64,000 nt of DNA, taken from Didymella arachidicola. Its lineage: Eukaryota > Ascomycota > Dothideomycetes > Pleosporales > Didymellaceae. Below the pieces are notes generated by a model. It worked only from the letters and a program-made list of their open reading frames with translations. It ran no database searches and was not told the origin of the DNA. The stretch lies in contig CM049996.1 in NCBI GenBank assembly GCA_016630955.3, positions 1,612,001 to 1,676,000 on the forward strand, given 5' to 3'. Of this stretch, positions 43,339 to 52,902 are shown in pieces. Numbering within the stretch: position 1 is the stretch's first letter; each line of letters begins with the position of its first letter. A program made the translations under genes and the position numbers.

Positions 43339-44851
43339 TCACTCCTCCCACGGAAAATCCCTCAGATCCACCCTCGTACACGTCAAATACGGCAACCCGC
43401 CCTCCTTCAAATCCAACTCGAGAAAATTCCTCATAAGCGGCTTCACCGCATCGCGGGCCTTATTCTTCACCTCTTCGATCCTCCTTTCAAACCTGCGCAG
43501 ATTCTCGCGGTTATACATGTCCCCCTGCAGCCTCAAGAACCGCTTGCACTCGTCGTGGCCGAGATAGGCGGGGCCGCCGGCGCCGAGGAGGCGGAATGCG
43601 GGGGCTGTGGTGAAGGGTTCGGTGGGGCGCGGGGTGAGTGTTGAGCGGGGGGATTTGAGGATGGGGGCTGGAGGGGGTGTTGTGTTTTCGGCGAGCCATT
43701 GGCGGAAGAGGGATACGGCGGTCCAGTCTAGGTAGTTTGAGGAGGGGCTGACGCGGTCGCCGCGCGAGGTGGTGAGGGAGAGGCGGAAGAGTTTTACCTC
43801 GGTTTTGAGCTTGAGGTCGTCCATGTCTTCGACTTTGTCGAGGATGAGGTCGAGGACGGCGGGGGGGAGGGCGTTTGTGAGTTGCGGGGAGGCGAGGGGC
43901 CATTGGCCGACGACGTGGACCATGGCTTCGGCGAAGATGGCTTTGCTGCGCGCCATGTAGCCGAGCTTGAGGTACGAGGGAGGGTACTTTGCGATCTGCT
44001 TCCACAGGCGCCCCTGGAAGCGCAGCAGGTGGTGGTCGACTCGCGGCCCGATGACGGGGATGGCGGCGTACATGTCTGCGAGGGCGAGCAGCGACTTGCA
44101 CTCGACGTAGGCGTGGGCGATGTTGAGGGTGTCGAGGGCGGGGGCGTGGTTGTAGAAGATGCGGAAGAGGTTGTCGTAGTCGCGGAAGAGGGCGTCGTCG
44201 GGGTCGGGGGCGACGGGGGCGGGGGTCGAGGTGGAGAGCTGGGCGGCGGAGAGGTTTGAGGTGCGCAGGCCGCTGAAGGAGGTGGGCTTGTTGCGGGCGG
44301 GCGGGGGCGCGTCGGCGTACATGGGCAGGGCCGGCTGTGTGCGCTGTGTTGTCAGTACTGGTCGCCGGGGAGTCGGGGTAACGGCGTACCTTCTGCACCA
44401 GCATGGGCACATCGTCGCTGTCCCAATCCAGCTCATAGCGCCACCGCTTCCTCTCCTGGCGCGACCCCGACGGATTCCGCGCCAGCGCCGCCGCACTCAT
44501 ATTCTGCGCCACGCTCGCCTCGCCCGCCGCCCACTCGTCGGCCATGCCCGCCTCGAAGAAGCCCGAGCACTGCGTCAGGATCAGGCGGTGCAGCAGATAT
44601 CGCGTCTCGCGGCGGCCGTTGGCGATGACAATCTCGACATCGCCCGTGTGGGTGAAGACGGGGAACTCGTTCTGGGGGCCGACGCTGCTGCCGCCGTAGC
44701 TGGAGCTGCCGGAGCGGTGCGGGCGGTGGCGGCGCAGCGTCGAGGTGCGCGACGAGTGCGAGGCGACCGAGGGCGGGCGGCGGATGGTGAGCGAGGAGGC
44801 GCGCTCGGCGCTGACGTTGCTCCCGGACTGGGAGTCGGGGTAGGAAACCAT
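43339..44851 (-). CDS. BTB/POZ domain protein
   Basis: Two exons, 44390-44851 and 43339-44343, joined across a 46-nt GT-AG intron; 488 residues. The first 65 residues are Ser/Arg-rich and disordered (SHSSRTSTLRRHRPHRSGSS). A BTB/POZ start follows at about 68-105: PVFTHTGDVEIVIANGRRE then RYLLHRLILTQCSGFFEAG. The domain is split by a basic and acidic insert (SRQERKRWRYELDWDSDD) and continues after the intron with DNLFRIFYNHAPALDTLNIA and AYVECKSLLALADMYAA. The C-terminus is helical with a charged stretch (RENLRRFERRIEEVKNKARD). Fungal BTB proteins of this kind mediate protein-protein contacts, sometimes as Cullin-3 adaptors; the partner is unknown. The region is unusually GC-rich, which opens long false frames. 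A start further upstream cannot be excluded. Confidence 0.78.
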
Positions 44852-45517
44852 GCGTCGGGGTCGAGTCGAGATGTCGAGACGTCGTGGTGTGTTGCGGTGC
44901 CGTAGTCGTCGGGGCGTCGAGGCGTCAAGGCGTCGTCGAGATGTCGAGATATCGTCCCAAGGCAGCGATGCGACGATGCAGTAAACTCACCCTTCGTCGC
45001 GCAGAAAACCCTCCAATGCCAAATCACACAAATCTTCCCCTCACAAACAAGAGGCTGGCCACCGTCCCACCCCAGCAGCTCTTCCCTTCCTGGCAGCTCT
45101 TCCCTACCTCCACTCTCTTACTCTGAAGTCGAAGGCTGGGAGCGCTAGCACGGGCCCACAAGCCACACCTTGGTCTCCCAGCAGTCTTGCAGCAGTCTGA
45201 ACCAGCAAAACACAACAAAACGGTGTTTCCTGAGGGAAGAGCAGTGGAGAGGAGAGCAGAGGTGGTGTTTCAGCACGTCGTCGACTGCGCGCGAGACTGG
45301 CTGCTGTGGCGTCACCTGCTGCGCTGCGTGCGGCGAGCGACGGGAGCCAATCAAGCGCGCGGGACGGGCATGGTTTGGATCAGCGGGGGGCGCTAGGGGG
45401 GTGTGCACTGCACCAATAGGTGTACGAGGCGAGATGTTGGTTTCAATGGGTTGTGTCCAAGGTGATATACAGTGGTATTGACATGCTTGATATACACTAT
45501 ATTCATACACGCCGCTG
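44852..45517. other. Intergenic, no gene recognised
   Basis: About 0.67 kb between the BTB start and the SerRS stop. It contains short direct repeats of GTCGAGATGTCGAGA type (44860-44950). No RNA gene recognised. Confidence 0.5.
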
Positions 45518-47047
45518 CTACGCTTGCTTCGTGATTTCCGTCTGCCCGCCCATAAACGGCTGCAGCACCTCGGGTATCCTCACACTCTGCGACTGCTCGT
45601 CCCAGTGATTCTCCAGTATCGCCGCCAGCACGCGCGGGACGGCCAGCGCGGTGCCGTTCAGCGTATACGGAAACGCGAGCTTATTACTCTCAGGCGAGCG
45701 CAGCCGCGTGTGCAGTCTCCGACTCTGGTAATCCGTGCACATAGACGCGCTCGTGACCTCTCCCCACCCATCGTCAATCGCACGGCGCGACGGGAAAAAA
45801 GCTTCGATATCGAGTTTTCGCGTGGCGCTGGCGCCGAGGTCCGTCGTGGGCATCTCGAGAACGCGGCAGTGTAGGCCCAGCGCCGACAGAATCTCGCGCT
45901 GCACCGCGACGATCTCGTCGAAGACGGCGTCTGCGGCTGACGCAGCGGGGGGCGTGAAGTGTTGCTCGTCCGTCGCGTCCGGCGCTGTCCACGCAAACAT
46001 CTCCACCTTGGTGAACTCGTGCACGCGGTACAAACCCTTCGTATCCGCGCCCCTCGCCCCCGCCTCCGCGCGATAGCACCGGCTCACGCCCACCGTCTTG
46101 AGCGGCAGCTCCTCCGGGCTCAACACCGCGTTGGCTTTCATCCCAGCAAGCGGGATCTCCGCGGTCCCTGCGAGTGCCAGCTGCGGCTTCGCCCTGTCTT
46201 TCTCCGGCTGCTCAATAGCATACACTTGCTGCTCGCCGTGCTGGTCGCGCGGCTGGAACCCACACGCCGCCGCGACGTGCGCGTACACGAGCGACGGCGG
46301 CGCGACGACCTTCCATTCTTTGAGGCGTGCAACGCTGAGTGCGTATTGCACGAGCGCTTGCTCCAGCATCGCCCCGTCGCCGACAAGGAAATACCACCCC
46401 CACCCCGACGTCTGCGCTGCCCCCGCAAAATCCAATATCCCCAGCTCCTGCCCAATATCCACATGGCTCCTCCACTCTTTCCCCTCAGCATCCGGGTGCG
46501 TCCCGATATAATCCACAACCACAGCCTCGCTCCCAACGGGCGTATGCACACTGCTCAAATTCGGCAATTCCCTCGCCAGCCCCTCAATCTCCTCCTTCAA
46601 CCTCTCCTCCTCCTGCTCAATCTCGCCCAAGCGCGCCTTCATCCCCTTTGCCTCTGCGAGCGCGGCATCCTTGTCTTCCCCGCCCCGCGCGATTTGCTCC
46701 CGCAGCGCTTTGTTCCGGGATCGCAGATCGCGTGACGATTGCTGCAGGGCGGCCCATTGCTCGTGCAATTCGATGATGCGCCATGAGTTTTGGGCGGAGG
46801 AGGGGTAGTTGCGATCGAGGCAGTTTTGCGAGTAGAGGCCGGGGGCGGCGCGGATGTGTTTTATGTCGATGATGGGTTTGGGGGAGAAGGAGGGTTTGGT
46901 GAAGGGGCGGTGGGGGGTGTACGACGGAGTGTAGGACGGAGTAAACGATGACGTGTGGGACGGCGTGTACAAGCATGTGTAGGATAATGTGGAATTGTAC
47001 GATTTTGTGAGACGCCGGCCCCTAAGGGACCTGCCTATTGCTCTCAT
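45518..47047 (-). CDS. DIA4: Seryl-tRNA synthetase, mitochondrial type
   Basis: An unspliced frame, 509 residues from the ATG at 47047; an in-frame ATG at 47164 is judged too early. The basic, Ser/Thr/Tyr-rich N-terminus (MRAIGRSLRGRRLTKSYNST) fits a mitochondrial targeting sequence. A short tandem repeat of TPSY units follows. The coiled-coil tRNA-binding arm is visible at about 90-165 (SRNKALREQIARGGEDKDAA, EIEQEEERLKEEIEGLAREL). The class II catalytic core has motif 2 (RCYRAEAGARGADTKGLYRV and HEFTKVEMF) and motif 3 (LNGTALAVPRVLAAILEN). The enzyme charges mitochondrial tRNA-Ser with serine. Yeast DIA4 is the mitochondrial form; the presequence and divergence from cytosolic SerRS support this choice, though dual location is possible. 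Confidence 0.88.
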   Translation of the reverse strand: MRAIGRSLRGRRLTKSYNSTLSYTCLYTPSHTSSFTPSYTPSYTPHRPFTKPSFSPKPIIDIKHIRAAPGLYSQNCLDRNYPSSAQNSWRIIELHEQWAALQQSSRDLRSRNKALREQIARGGEDKDAALAEAKGMKARLGEIEQEEERLKEEIEGLARELPNLSSVHTPVGSEAVVVDYIGTHPDAEGKEWRSHVDIGQELGILDFAGAAQTSGWGWYFLVGDGAMLEQALVQYALSVARLKEWKVVAPPSLVYAHVAAACGFQPRDQHGEQQVYAIEQPEKDRAKPQLALAGTAEIPLAGMKANAVLSPEELPLKTVGVSRCYRAEAGARGADTKGLYRVHEFTKVEMFAWTAPDATDEQHFTPPAASAADAVFDEIVAVQREILSALGLHCRVLEMPTTDLGASATRKLDIEAFFPSRRAIDDGWGEVTSASMCTDYQSRRLHTRLRSPESNKLAFPYTLNGTALAVPRVLAAILENHWDEQSQSVRIPEVLQPFMGGQTEITKQA

Positions 47048-48606
47048 CGCGTGGTGACGGGGACGTCGGTTGCTGCGTGGGTCTGCGTAGCTTCTGCCTC
47101 GGAACTTTTTGGCGCTAGGGTAGGTGCACATCCCTGTCAGCGGCGCGTCATCACGAGTAATCATCCTCCACCCGCGCCGCTACATACCTACCAAACACAA
47201 GTACGTTCGTCACCATCAACACTTGGGAGGAACTTGTGCCAGAGTCTCCTTTCAAAAAAAAAAAAAAAAACACTGCTCCATCTCACAACATGTTTGATCG
47301 CGAAGAAAAGAGATCGCTAAAAAAGTCACAACTGCAAGAGACTCTAGCACTCAAAACCACGCACGCTCGACAACAGACCCGGACGCTGCGCTGATTATCT
47401 TTTTCATTCACCGCCATTTGCTTCAAGTTTCAAGAACTGTTGGACTGCTAAGCTACTATATTTTCCTCCCCAGTCCAACTGCAAAGGTCAAGGAAAGCCA
47501 GATGCATTGCCTACTCAGGTCCTTGACGCGAACGAATTCTCTAACAGCAGCAATATCAACGTTACGCTCCTCAACCAGCAATCGTATTGTAGGCTACAAC
47601 TGACTGCAAGACTACTCTGCACTACTTGATAAGTTTGAGCCGGGATTGCATGCGGTGCGGTATCGTAAAATATCATGCAAAGAGCCTCGAGACCGTCTTT
47701 GCCCCGGCTCAAGAGGAATGTCATTATACCCTTGTGCAAAGCACAAAACCAACCTCTCGAGAAATAGAGCCCGTCGAGACTTATGGCTTGCTCCCATCCC
47801 ACGCCAAGGGCCTAGCATTCCAGCCAAGTGCCCTGTCAATCGGCCCTACTACCACCTTCCTCTCCGACCGTTGCAGTACATTCCTAACGGAATGCCCCTC
47901 CGTCAATCTCCAGCAATCCTCACGGATATGCAGCCGTGGACCTATCGAGAGGTCGAAAATCCCAGGACAGTCGCACTATACCTAGTGCGTAGCCGTACGC
48001 GTCAGCGCACTCGTGCGCATCCAGCAGAGTTGATGCTGCATTTAGAAGTATGATCGCTTGGTACAATGCAACAAGGGTGTGGATGATGATCTGGAAGTGG
48101 TTGCTATGGCTGTTGTAAGCCTTCTGCAAAGCAAAAATGACAACCTTCGACATGGTAGTGTGAGTATCGTCTACAGGCTCAATGCAAGATGCCACCATTG
48201 ACTGTTCGTCAGTAGACCCTACGATCAAGGCTTTGGTTCTTGACTGACCATGCCAGGTTCACCATCATTCGGAAAAGTCTCCACGGGACGATAGTACTGA
48301 CTGGGCCTCGAACGTGGATCTCGACACACAGCTTTTGCTCACTGGAATGAAGCCCAGGACAGCATGCTTCTCAATCCTTTCCGGAAAAAGCCAGCGCCAT
48401 AAATTTCCGTACGACTCACGCCCCCGAGAATGCAAACTACAATCCCCCACTCAATAGCACCCGATCGGTGACCCAACCTCCATAACCAAGTTCAAACGCA
48501 AGCAGTATCGCCCCCATCACCTTAACATTCCAAGTCTCCCCAGCACCCTCAAGCCGCCTATAAAGCACCCGGCAGCCATCGAGGCAGGCCAAGCCATTCC
48601 TCCACC
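47048..48606. other. Intergenic, no gene recognised
   Basis: About 1.56 kb with both flanking genes transcribed away from it, so two promoters lie here. It contains an A17 run at 47254-47270. Overlapping frames at 47612-48053 lack recognisable motifs. Confidence 0.5.
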
Positions 48607-50883
48607 ATGAAAACCACGCTATCTTTCTCGGCGCTGCTGGCTGCATGCCTCGCAGCGCCCATGCCCGACCTGGCCCACTTGCCTCAGGATCAACAGGATG
48701 CGCTCGCCATGGCACGACGACAGCTTCTTCCGGCGGTTGGTGGGATTCTTCCGTCGCTTGGTGGCCTTGCGCCGGTTTTGGGGGGTGCGACAGATGCAAC
48801 GCCTACGCCTCCTCCTACTCCTGTAGGGGATGGTGTTTTGCCGCCTGGTTCTGTGGCGCCTGGAGGAGATACTGCCGTACCGCCTCCTGATTCTGTGGCT
48901 CCTGGAGGAGACCCTACCGTAGGAGGTGGACTACTGGGTCCACTCCTCGGGCTGCCTCCCGCTCCTGTTGCCCCTGGAGGAGATCCTACTGTAGGAGATG
49001 GAACTCCGTTTCCTGCTTCTGTTGCTCCTGGGGATGCTGCCGTAGGAGATGGAACTCTGCCTCCTGATTCTGTTGCCCCTGGAGGAGATCCTACCGTAGG
49101 AGGTGGACTCCTGGGTGGACTCCTGGGTGGTGGACTCCTGCCTCCTGCTCCTGTTACCCCTGGAGATCCTTCCAGCATAGGGGATGGACTCCTGCTCCCC
49201 ACTCTCATTCTTCCTGGAGGAGTTCCGACACCAGTTTCTCCGGCACCTGCGGTCAATCCAAGCGCCTCTCCCGCTGCAGATGCTCCTGGTCTCGGTTTGC
49301 TGGATAATTTGTTGAATCCCGCGGCCCCGATCCTCGCACCTGTCCTCTCACTCGCTTCACCCGTAGTGTCGGACCTGGTACCTGTTGATTCGCTGCTCGC
49401 CCCCATCGCCACCCCTGTGGGTGATGCTCTTGACCCGGTAGTCTCTGCCCTCGATCCGATTGTGACGCCCGTCGTCAACGATGTCGCGCCTGTCGTTTCC
49501 AGTATCTTGGATGCTGCCGACCCACTAGCATCACCATTGGTGTCTGCGCTCGAGCCTGCCATATCTGCGGTGGTACCGAGTCTATCTCTTATCCTCGACG
49601 CGGCGGACCCTCTCATCACGCCGGTGATCTCAGCAGTGGCTGACATCGTCTCCGAAGCCCCACCTCTTGTTTCCAACATTTTCGACGCTGCAGACCCGCT
49701 TCTCACGCCCGTGGTGTCGGCCGTTGCGCCCGTCGTGACTGACATCCTCAGCGTGGCTGACCCCGTCGTAGACCCGGTGCTCTCTGCAGTTATCTCTGGT
49801 GTTGCACCCGTCATCTCCGATGCGGCTAATATCGTAGATCCGGTCCTCTCTGGTGTCGCTTCCGTCGTCAATCCCATCATTTCCGAGGCCGCGTCAGGCA
49901 TTGGTGGTGTGGTCGACCCTATCGTCACAGCTGCTGTCTCCGTGGTCGCTCCTGTTGTGTCTGACGTCGCCGATGTGGTTGACCCCCTTGTGTCTGGCGT
50001 CGTGTCTGTCGCTGTTCCAGTCGTATCGGGCGTCGTCTCCGGCATTGGCCCTGTCGGCGCGGATGTGGGAAGTGTGATCTCCAGCCTTCTGGAAAATCGA
50101 CCAAATGTCGACCCTATAGACACTGGGCTCCCGTCTATCACGCTCCCGCTCACCTCGACGGCAATCATCACCCCGATTCCCATCACCACGCCCTCGCTTC
50201 CCAGCGAGGTGCCGAGTCCTATTTTTACACCAACACCTTCGCCGTCCAGCGACCCGTCTGGTACCGTGGTTCCGATCGACATCAGTCTATCTACCACGCC
50301 CTCGCTTCCCAGCGTGGTGCCGATTCCTATTTTTACACCAACACCTTCGCCATCCAACCCGTCTGGTACCCTGGCTCCGATTGACATCAGTCTATCCAGC
50401 AGTCCCACAGCAAGCGATGTCACGCCGTCGACCCCTGTCGACTCATCCACGCCCGTCACTCCATCAACCACCCCTACCTTACCTCCTGCCACAGCATCTC
50501 TCCCCATCGACATCCCCTCAGGCACCATAGCCCCCATCGACATCCCCTCAGACACCATAGCCCCCATCGACACCAGCCTCTTCTCTTCACCAACCCTGGC
50601 TCTCGCCCCAAGCGACACCCTGCCCTCAGGAACCGCAGCCCCCATTGCCGCGGGCTTGCCCGACACCACAACCAGCACCACATTCACCACGACGACAATC
50701 ACCGAGCCATTCCCGGTCGCCACGCCGGAGCCGATCGGCGCCGTCAATATCGGCGCCGTCAATCCGTTCCAGGGCCAGCCGGCCAGGACACCGAGTGATG
50801 CTGGTGATGGTGTCGATCCGCCGTATTTTCCGTGGTATTTTTCGTTTAGAAATGGAAGGATCCAGAGGCCGCCTGCGCAGTAG
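48607..50883 (+). CDS. Secreted low-complexity repeat protein (Pro/Gly/Val/Ser/Thr-rich)
   Basis: An unspliced 758-residue frame. A signal peptide (MKTTLSFSALLAACLAAP) is followed by a KEX2-like RR at about 37-38 (MARRQLLP). Block 1 (about 70-200) repeats SVAPGGDPTVGGG-like units. Block 2 (about 225-490) has roughly 30-residue units built around DAADPLxxPVxSAVxPVVSDI, predicted to be regular and hydrophobic. Block 3 (about 510-720) is Ser/Thr/Pro-rich with repeated PIFTPTPSPS and PIDISL phrases, probably O-glycosylated. There is no catalytic motif, and no GPI or membrane tail is evident. Wall, matrix or surface-coat function is plausible. Internal repeats at DNA level suggest the length may vary between strains. 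A 745-codon antisense frame across the gene is a by-product of its composition. Confidence 0.8.
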   Translation: MKTTLSFSALLAACLAAPMPDLAHLPQDQQDALAMARRQLLPAVGGILPSLGGLAPVLGGATDATPTPPPTPVGDGVLPPGSVAPGGDTAVPPPDSVAPGGDPTVGGGLLGPLLGLPPAPVAPGGDPTVGDGTPFPASVAPGDAAVGDGTLPPDSVAPGGDPTVGGGLLGGLLGGGLLPPAPVTPGDPSSIGDGLLLPTLILPGGVPTPVSPAPAVNPSASPAADAPGLGLLDNLLNPAAPILAPVLSLASPVVSDLVPVDSLLAPIATPVGDALDPVVSALDPIVTPVVNDVAPVVSSILDAADPLASPLVSALEPAISAVVPSLSLILDAADPLITPVISAVADIVSEAPPLVSNIFDAADPLLTPVVSAVAPVVTDILSVADPVVDPVLSAVISGVAPVISDAANIVDPVLSGVASVVNPIISEAASGIGGVVDPIVTAAVSVVAPVVSDVADVVDPLVSGVVSVAVPVVSGVVSGIGPVGADVGSVISSLLENRPNVDPIDTGLPSITLPLTSTAIITPIPITTPSLPSEVPSPIFTPTPSPSSDPSGTVVPIDISLSTTPSLPSVVPIPIFTPTPSPSNPSGTLAPIDISLSSSPTASDVTPSTPVDSSTPVTPSTTPTLPPATASLPIDIPSGTIAPIDIPSDTIAPIDTSLFSSPTLALAPSDTLPSGTAAPIAAGLPDTTTSTTFTTTTITEPFPVATPEPIGAVNIGAVNPFQGQPARTPSDAGDGVDPPYFPWYFSFRNGRIQRPPAQ
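48835..49190 (+). repeat. Tandem coding repeat encoding PGGDPTVGGG-like units
   Basis: Near-identical DNA such as CCTGGAGGAGATCCTAC recurs several times with spacing of roughly 70-110 bp, within the repeat protein gene. Such arrays can expand or contract. Confidence 0.7.
50199..50400 (+). repeat. Direct repeat within the repeat protein gene
   Basis: The stretch with CCCTCGCTTCCCAGCG, CCTATTTTTACACCAACACC and TCGACATCAGTCTATC-type sequence appears twice about 100 bp apart with few changes, encoding PSLPSxVPxPIFTPTPSPS twice. Confidence 0.75.
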
Positions 50884-51359
50884 TCGGGGGTTTTTGCTGC
50901 AAAGGAAGGTGGGGGAAGTGGGGTCAATCACGTACATGAGTTTTCTGAGGGATAAGTTAGAGAATGTTTCTAGAAATGAAACAGTGTGGTATTTAAATTT
51001 CAGCGCCTGTGCTTGTCCCCTATCTGCATCAACTGTCTTGTTGGCGGGTGACCAATACCCAAGAGCAATGTTTGTTTGAACTTTCTTATCAGGAGCGCTT
51101 CGTGAGCAGTCGTTGGCCCTTGTGCTTCCTGTCCGCAGCCCACTTGTTCCAGAACGCAGTATACCCAACAGCACGCGTAAGCAATCTCCCTTCCCACGCG
51201 GTGCGCCACTCAAAGCGCCCTGCCGTTCCAGAACCTGGGACACGGAACGCACTATATGCCAACAGGAAGAAAGCCATTGCAAAAACAGGAAGGATAACAC
51301 CCGATCTAGCACACAAGACCCTCTATATCCACATCCAACAATCGACACAGTGTAAATCC
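50884..51359. other. Intergenic, no gene recognised
   Basis: About 0.48 kb between convergent genes. Some overlapping chance frames only. Confidence 0.5.
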
Positions 51360-51515
51360 CTAGCCGCAGTGCCCATCACACACCGTATCATAAAAATCGC
51401 AACACTGCCTTTGCGGCGGCGGGACTGCGACGGGGAGAGCGTCGCGCTTGGGTGAGGTGGGTGCTGCCATTGCCATGGAAGAAACGAGGAGCAGGATGGC
51501 GGTTATGAGTTTCAT
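51360..51515 (-). CDS. Small secreted cysteine peptide precursor, 51 residues
   Basis: An unspliced frame of 51 codons. It reads as a strong signal peptide (MKLITAILLLVSSMAMA), then a short pro-region with a KEX2-type KR (APTSPKRDALP), then a Pro-rich linker and a compact cysteine tail: QCCDFYDTVCDGHCG with four cysteines. Signal peptide, dibasic site and terminal Cys cluster together make chance unlikely. Candidate roles are a secreted peptide, effector-like protein or antimicrobial peptide, but there is no family match I can name. It lies between the repeat protein and the second cysteine peptide gene (52107-52360, same strand) in a patch of secreted genes. Confidence 0.6.
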   Translation of the reverse strand: MKLITAILLLVSSMAMAAPTSPKRDALPVAVPPPQRQCCDFYDTVCDGHCG

Positions 51516-52106
51516 GTTCGCGGTGAGGTGAGGGCGTGGTGGATCTGTTGGGGGTTAGTGGATGGAGTGGTATATCGGCAGGGCGGGGGTTACGGGAAGA
51601 GGGTTTGTGCTGTTGGGGAGGAGATGGTGGGTTGGGAGGTTTGGAGTGTACTCGAGACATGAGTATTTATGTGCCGTGACATTGTGCAGATGAACGGGGG
51701 CTTGTCAGCTGAAGTGTTAGCGTCGGGTTGGCATAAGCGGCGTGGAGATTAATTGCCAAGTGTGCGAGTGTGTTTGTTATGTGCTGACTGTGTTTGAGAA
51801 GATGACTGTGGGGAGTGCCCTGGAAGGGTTGTAAGCTACAGAAAAACCGCTGGTTTTCCTTGATGGCAATCAGCACTATCCTCAAAAGCTCCATGATAGC
51901 ACGGCACGTCGCCGAGGAGGCAATCATCGTCGGAAAGATCGCCGCAAGTAGATAAAGGGTCAAGGGAATCATGCAATGTGCGACTTAGGCATGATTATCA
52001 ATAGGCTGAATACATGGGGGCAGACTAGATGGGCTCTTGTTTCCAATATGGCTCGTCCAGCATAGCTTGTCGTGTGTGAAGTAAGAGACTTTGGCGATCA
52101 CCCTGT
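51516..52106. other. Intergenic, possible further small secreted frame
   Basis: A minus-strand frame at 51667-51972 begins MIPLTLYLLAAIFPTMIASS, signal-peptide-like, but the following residues show no clear structure or splice context. It is not called as a gene. The promoter of the 51-residue peptide gene should lie at 51516-51670. Confidence 0.4.
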
Positions 52107-52360
52107 TCAGTTGCAGTGCCCTAAATCTTGCTTCATTGGGTAGCATTTATTGTCGTCCCAGCCACAGCATTGAAATTCCAAGTGACAGTCTTGTCTATAT
52201 GGTTGTTAAAAAAACGTACCAATAGCGTAGTCGGTTCCTTGTGAGGAAGAACGTACCGAGCAGTGAGTTCGGCAGTGTTCTTGCCCGGCAGATTGCTTGC
52301 TGCCGGCAGTGCCGTGATAACGCTCGTGAAGAGCACTACGATAGTTGTCGATAACTTCAT
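52107..52360 (-). CDS. Small secreted cysteine-rich protein, 63 residues, one intron
   Basis: Exons 52257-52360 and 52107-52194 flank a 62-nt GTACGT-ATAG intron. Exon 1 encodes a signal peptide (MKLSTTIVVLFTSVITALPA) and a short spacer; exon 2 encodes a tail with CHLEFQCCGWDDNKCYPMKQ and a final GHCN, five cysteines in 28 residues. Without splicing, the frame runs into a featureless extension, so the spliced model is preferred. The CC pair flanked by single cysteines recalls small disulfide-knot peptides, but the odd cysteine number leaves the fold open (dimer, or one free thiol). Similar precursor layout to the 51-residue gene 0.6 kb away on the same strand. Function unknown; effector-like or antimicrobial roles are guesses. 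Confidence 0.65.
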
Positions 52361-52902
52361 TTTGGTATACGGTTCGCAGATCACGTGTGCTAGTCAATGT
52401 AAGTTATCTTTGATCAGATCGCCTGAAACGAAACGATGTACCTGGAGGCTTCGTATCTTACTGACTTCGGTCCTGCCCCCAAAAGCTGAACAAAGTTTGT
52501 TGAGAGTGCTCTGAACTGTAGCCCAGAATTGGAGGCATTTATACAGTCGACTTGCAGCCTCTTCACGTGATCTCGAGACCGGTGGTTGGAGACAAAGGCC
52601 ACCATAAGCTATAAGCGGGACCTCTGCTGCAGCGTGCTTTGCATAGCCATTGGGTCACTCCAAATATCCCGCAAAGACCGAACTCGGGTCCGCCTTAGGC
52701 TGACGTTTGTGATACATAATGACGGTTCTGGCTGCAATGTAGCATTCTCTCAATTTCCTGCTTGACGTGTGTAAGCTCGCCTTCCTCTCTGAGAGAAGCG
52801 GACCGTAGTATTGGGTAACATGCATCAACGCTTTGCAGTACCATATGAGACATGATCGTTCTGTAGTACAGATGGTATTTACGGAGCCCGTCGTCGCTAG
52901 CA
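52361..52902. other. Intergenic, no gene recognised
   Basis: About 0.54 kb: promoter of the cysteine-rich gene and 3' end of the rhodopsin-like gene. No specific element seen. Confidence 0.5.

Noticed and set aside
43511..44851. 446-codon frame reading through the BTB gene intron
   Set aside because: After the intron it becomes an Arg/Pro-rich shadow of the GC-rich second exon; the spliced frame gives recognisable BTB continuation.
48690..50927. 745-codon open frame antisense to the repeat protein gene
   Set aside because: It follows from the Pro/Gly/Val/Ser/Thr codon pattern of the sense gene; the antisense product is low complexity, lacks a signal peptide, and the sense frame has a clear one.
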